Shown: positions 7,197 to 8,432 of the stretch, one piece after another | Layout of the letters: the number at the start of each line of letters is the position of its first letter | Position numbering within the stretch: the first letter of the stretch is position 1 | From: Peptococcaceae bacterium BRH_c23 | Lineage (GTDB): Bacteria > Bacillota_B > Desulfitobacteriia > Desulfitobacteriales > Desulfitobacteriaceae | DNA length: 8,432 bases | Assembly (NCBI GenBank): GCA_000961805.1 | Contig: LADV01000190.1 | Span: 1-8,432 of the forward strand | Reading direction: 5' to 3' | Translations under genes and position numbers: made by a program | The notes under the pieces: generated by a model | Told to the model about the DNA's origin: nothing | The model's input: the letters and a program-made list of their open reading frames with translations, nothing else | Databases searched by the model: none

Positions 7197-7248
7197 GTGG
7201 TTGCCGATTGACTGACGATCAATGAGTATTAGTCAACTCGACAACCAC
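7197..7248 (-). promoter_or_regulatory. Intercistronic hairpin just upstream of the copy B ribosome binding site
   Basis: The arms GTGGTTG/CAACCAC (7197-7203 with 7242-7248) continue, after one mismatch, into CGA/TCG and, after one bulged base, into TTGACT/AGTCAA (7208-7213 with 7231-7236). This gives 16 pairs around a 17-base loop. On the mRNA the stem ends a few bases before AAAGGGAGG of copy B. No U-tract follows, so it is not an ordinary intrinsic terminator. It could mark an RNA processing or stabilising site that sets the corrinoid protein to methyltransferase ratio, or control translation of copy B. Confidence 0.6.
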
Positions 7249-7283
7249 ACCCACCCACGACACAGTAGTAGTAAAAATAGTTT

Positions 7284-7919
7284 TTATATACTGAGTATTT
7301 TTTTACACAGTTCAGCTGCAGATCCAGCGTCAGGTGCATACCCATCAGCACCAATTTGATCAGCAAATTCCATGGAAACAGGTGCGCCGCCAATAATAAT
7401 CTTCAGTTTACCTTTTAGTCCTTCCTCCTGTAGGAGCTCAATCGTCTCTTTCATCGCAGTCATCGTTGTCGTAAGTAACGCAGATAAAGCTACAATGTCT
7501 GGGTTATGCTCTTTTACTGCCTGAACAAATTGTTCAGGTGAAATATCCACGCCGATATTAATGACCTTGAAACCGGAACTTTCTAACAGCATTCCTACTA
7601 AATTTTTGCCGATATCGTGAAGGTCACCTTTCACCGTACCTAATACTACTTTTCCAAAGCTAGGCATATCAGTTTCAGCAATCAAAGGTCTAACGATTTC
7701 GATTCCTGCGCTCATAGCCCGTGCTGACATCAGCACTTCAGGAACATACATATCCCCAGCTTTGAAACGAGTTCCAACAACACTCATGCCTGCAATTAAG
7801 CCCTGGTTAATGATTTCTAACGGGTCTATCCCTTGAGCAAGTAACGACTTGACTTGCTCCCGAATTTGGCTTTCTGCACCTTCAATTACATATTGAGCGA
7901 GATCTGTATAATTTGACAT
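7284..7919 (-). CDS. Corrinoid (B12-binding) methyl carrier protein, MttC/MtgC type
   Basis: A small cytoplasmic protein that carries the cobamide on which the methyl group is shuttled between the MttB-like enzymes and a methyl-THF transferase. At 211 residues it has normal length. Residues 1-88 are the helical cap domain (VKSLLAQGIDP...GLIAGMSVVGTRFKAGDMYVPEV read as the usual helices). From 89 on comes the Rossmann B12 domain with GDLHDIGKN, where Asp99, His101 and Gly104 form the DxHxxG cobalt-ligand motif. SALLTTT (from Ser146) and IIIGGAP (Gly177-Gly178) line the nucleotide tail. The start ATG has a perfect AGGAGGT seven bases upstream. It lies 39 bases after the stop of copy A and is the only corrinoid protein in view, so it probably serves all three MttB homologues. 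Confidence 0.95.
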   Translation of the reverse strand: MSNYTDLAQYVIEGAESQIREQVKSLLAQGIDPLEIINQGLIAGMSVVGTRFKAGDMYVPEVLMSARAMSAGIEIVRPLIAETDMPSFGKVVLGTVKGDLHDIGKNLVGMLLESSGFKVINIGVDISPEQFVQAVKEHNPDIVALSALLTTTMTAMKETIELLQEEGLKGKLKIIIGGAPVSMEFADQIGADGYAPDAGSAAELCKKILSI

Positions 7920-7958
7920 AGAGAGTACCTCCTAAATTATTAATCGTTTATCATTGCT

Positions 7959-8432
7959 TCATTTGGCAGTTGGTTTTAACGATTCCAATTTTGCATTCCA
8001 TTTTTCGAGTTCCATGAGAATAGTTTTATCAAGTTGAGGGACCTGATGGCTCTCCATAATATTTTTGATCTTTTCCGTCACTTTTCCCCTAACTAGAGAT
8101 TCGTTACTGTTCTGCATATCCCGGCTAAATAAACTCGGATACCAAACTTTTTTGAAATTACGTAGAGTATGCATGTTCGTCAGAAAATGTCCTCCAGGCC
8201 CTACTTCCTTTATCACATCTAAGGCAAGTTCCTCTGTATTTACCTGAACACCTTGTGTATAGTGTTTTAATCCTTCAATGATCTCATCAGCCAAAACAAC
8301 TAATTCTGGGGAGACACTGTTACAGTGATCCATTACTCCAACATCATGGACAATGTTGGCTTTACTGATCATTGTGGAGAAAAGTTCCATGGTCGTTTCT
8401 GCTACTGCCTGTTCATCAAGCACTTTAGCATC
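7959..8432 (-). CDS. Trimethylamine methyltransferase (MttB) superfamily protein, pyrrolysine-free, copy A (C-terminal part only)
   Basis: Only the last 157 residues are in the window. The frame enters in the TDAK segment (DAKVLDEQAV) and ends at TGA 7959-7961. The true start is beyond 8432; a GTG at 8423 is internal. It has the family ending GPGGHFLTNMHT and differs from copy B at about 14 of the last 147 shared positions, plus a slightly longer tail (SLKPTAK). The corrinoid gene follows after 39 bases, so it is in the same operon. The function should match copy B, though substitutions cluster in the last 60 residues. Confidence 0.92.
   Translation of the reverse strand, partial: DAKVLDEQAVAETTMELFSTMISKANIVHDVGVMDHCNSVSPELVVLADEIIEGLKHYTQGVQVNTEELALDVIKEVGPGGHFLTNMHTLRNFKKVWYPSLFSRDMQNSNESLVRGKVTEKIKNIMESHQVPQLDKTILMELEKWNAKLESLKPTAK
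7981..8432. repeat. Long direct repeat, unit 2 (3' part of copy A)
   Basis: The partner of 5761-6212: ungapped, about 92% identical, same orientation. The two units bracket the corrinoid gene, so recombination between them would excise or amplify a 2220-bp block containing the corrinoid gene and one methyltransferase gene. Confidence 0.95.

Overview
The window looks like a chromosomal segment of an anaerobic, acetogenic or sulfate-reducing-type Firmicute (Desulfosporosinus/Desulfitobacterium/Sporomusa-like). This rests on moderately AT-rich DNA, strong AGGAGG-type ribosome binding sites, and corrinoid-dependent methyltransferases of the pyrrolysine-free MttB superfamily beside a clostridial-type tdh-kbl pair. 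No rRNA or marker gene is present, so the genus is inferred. Every well-preserved gene is on the minus strand, so transcription runs from high to low coordinates.

Right part (8432 down to 3630): a methyltransferase cluster in the order MttB-like copy A (only its C-terminal part is inside the window), a corrinoid protein, MttB-like copy B, MttB-like copy C, and a truncated methyltetrahydrofolate:corrinoid methyltransferase of the MtgA/AcsE type. In characterised systems an MttB homologue demethylates a methylated (often quaternary) amine onto the cobalt of the corrinoid protein, and the MtgA-type enzyme passes the methyl group to tetrahydrofolate. Here one corrinoid protein is surrounded by three MttB-like genes. 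A and B are recent duplicates (about 92% identical DNA over the 452 bases that can be compared). C is a distant paralogue. The MtgA-like gene has kept the first two thirds of its barrel with its pterin-site residues and has lost the rest. A 16-bp interrupted hairpin lies between the corrinoid gene and copy B.

Middle (about 3630 down to 2300): a zone of decayed genes. On the minus strand there is a frameshifted piece of a methyl-accepting chemotaxis protein (membrane segment plus HAMP) and a frameshifted piece of a major facilitator transporter. On the plus strand there is the C-terminal half of a RelE/ParE-type toxin. A near-perfect 22-bp inverted repeat lies between the plus-strand toxin remnant and the minus-strand debris. 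About 350 bases (2713-3062) hold nothing I can identify.

Left part (2351 down to 1): an extended -10 promoter, a roughly 150-base leader containing a strong but apparently unused ribosome binding site, then tdh (threonine 3-dehydrogenase) and kbl (glycine C-acetyltransferase, cut by the window edge). The two genes are 16 bases apart and form the two-step pathway from threonine to glycine plus acetyl-CoA.

The most notable points are the three-to-one ratio of MttB-like proteins to corrinoid protein, with a duplication that brackets the corrinoid gene, and the truncated methyl-THF transferase, which implies that the terminal methyl acceptor step is supplied from elsewhere in the genome.
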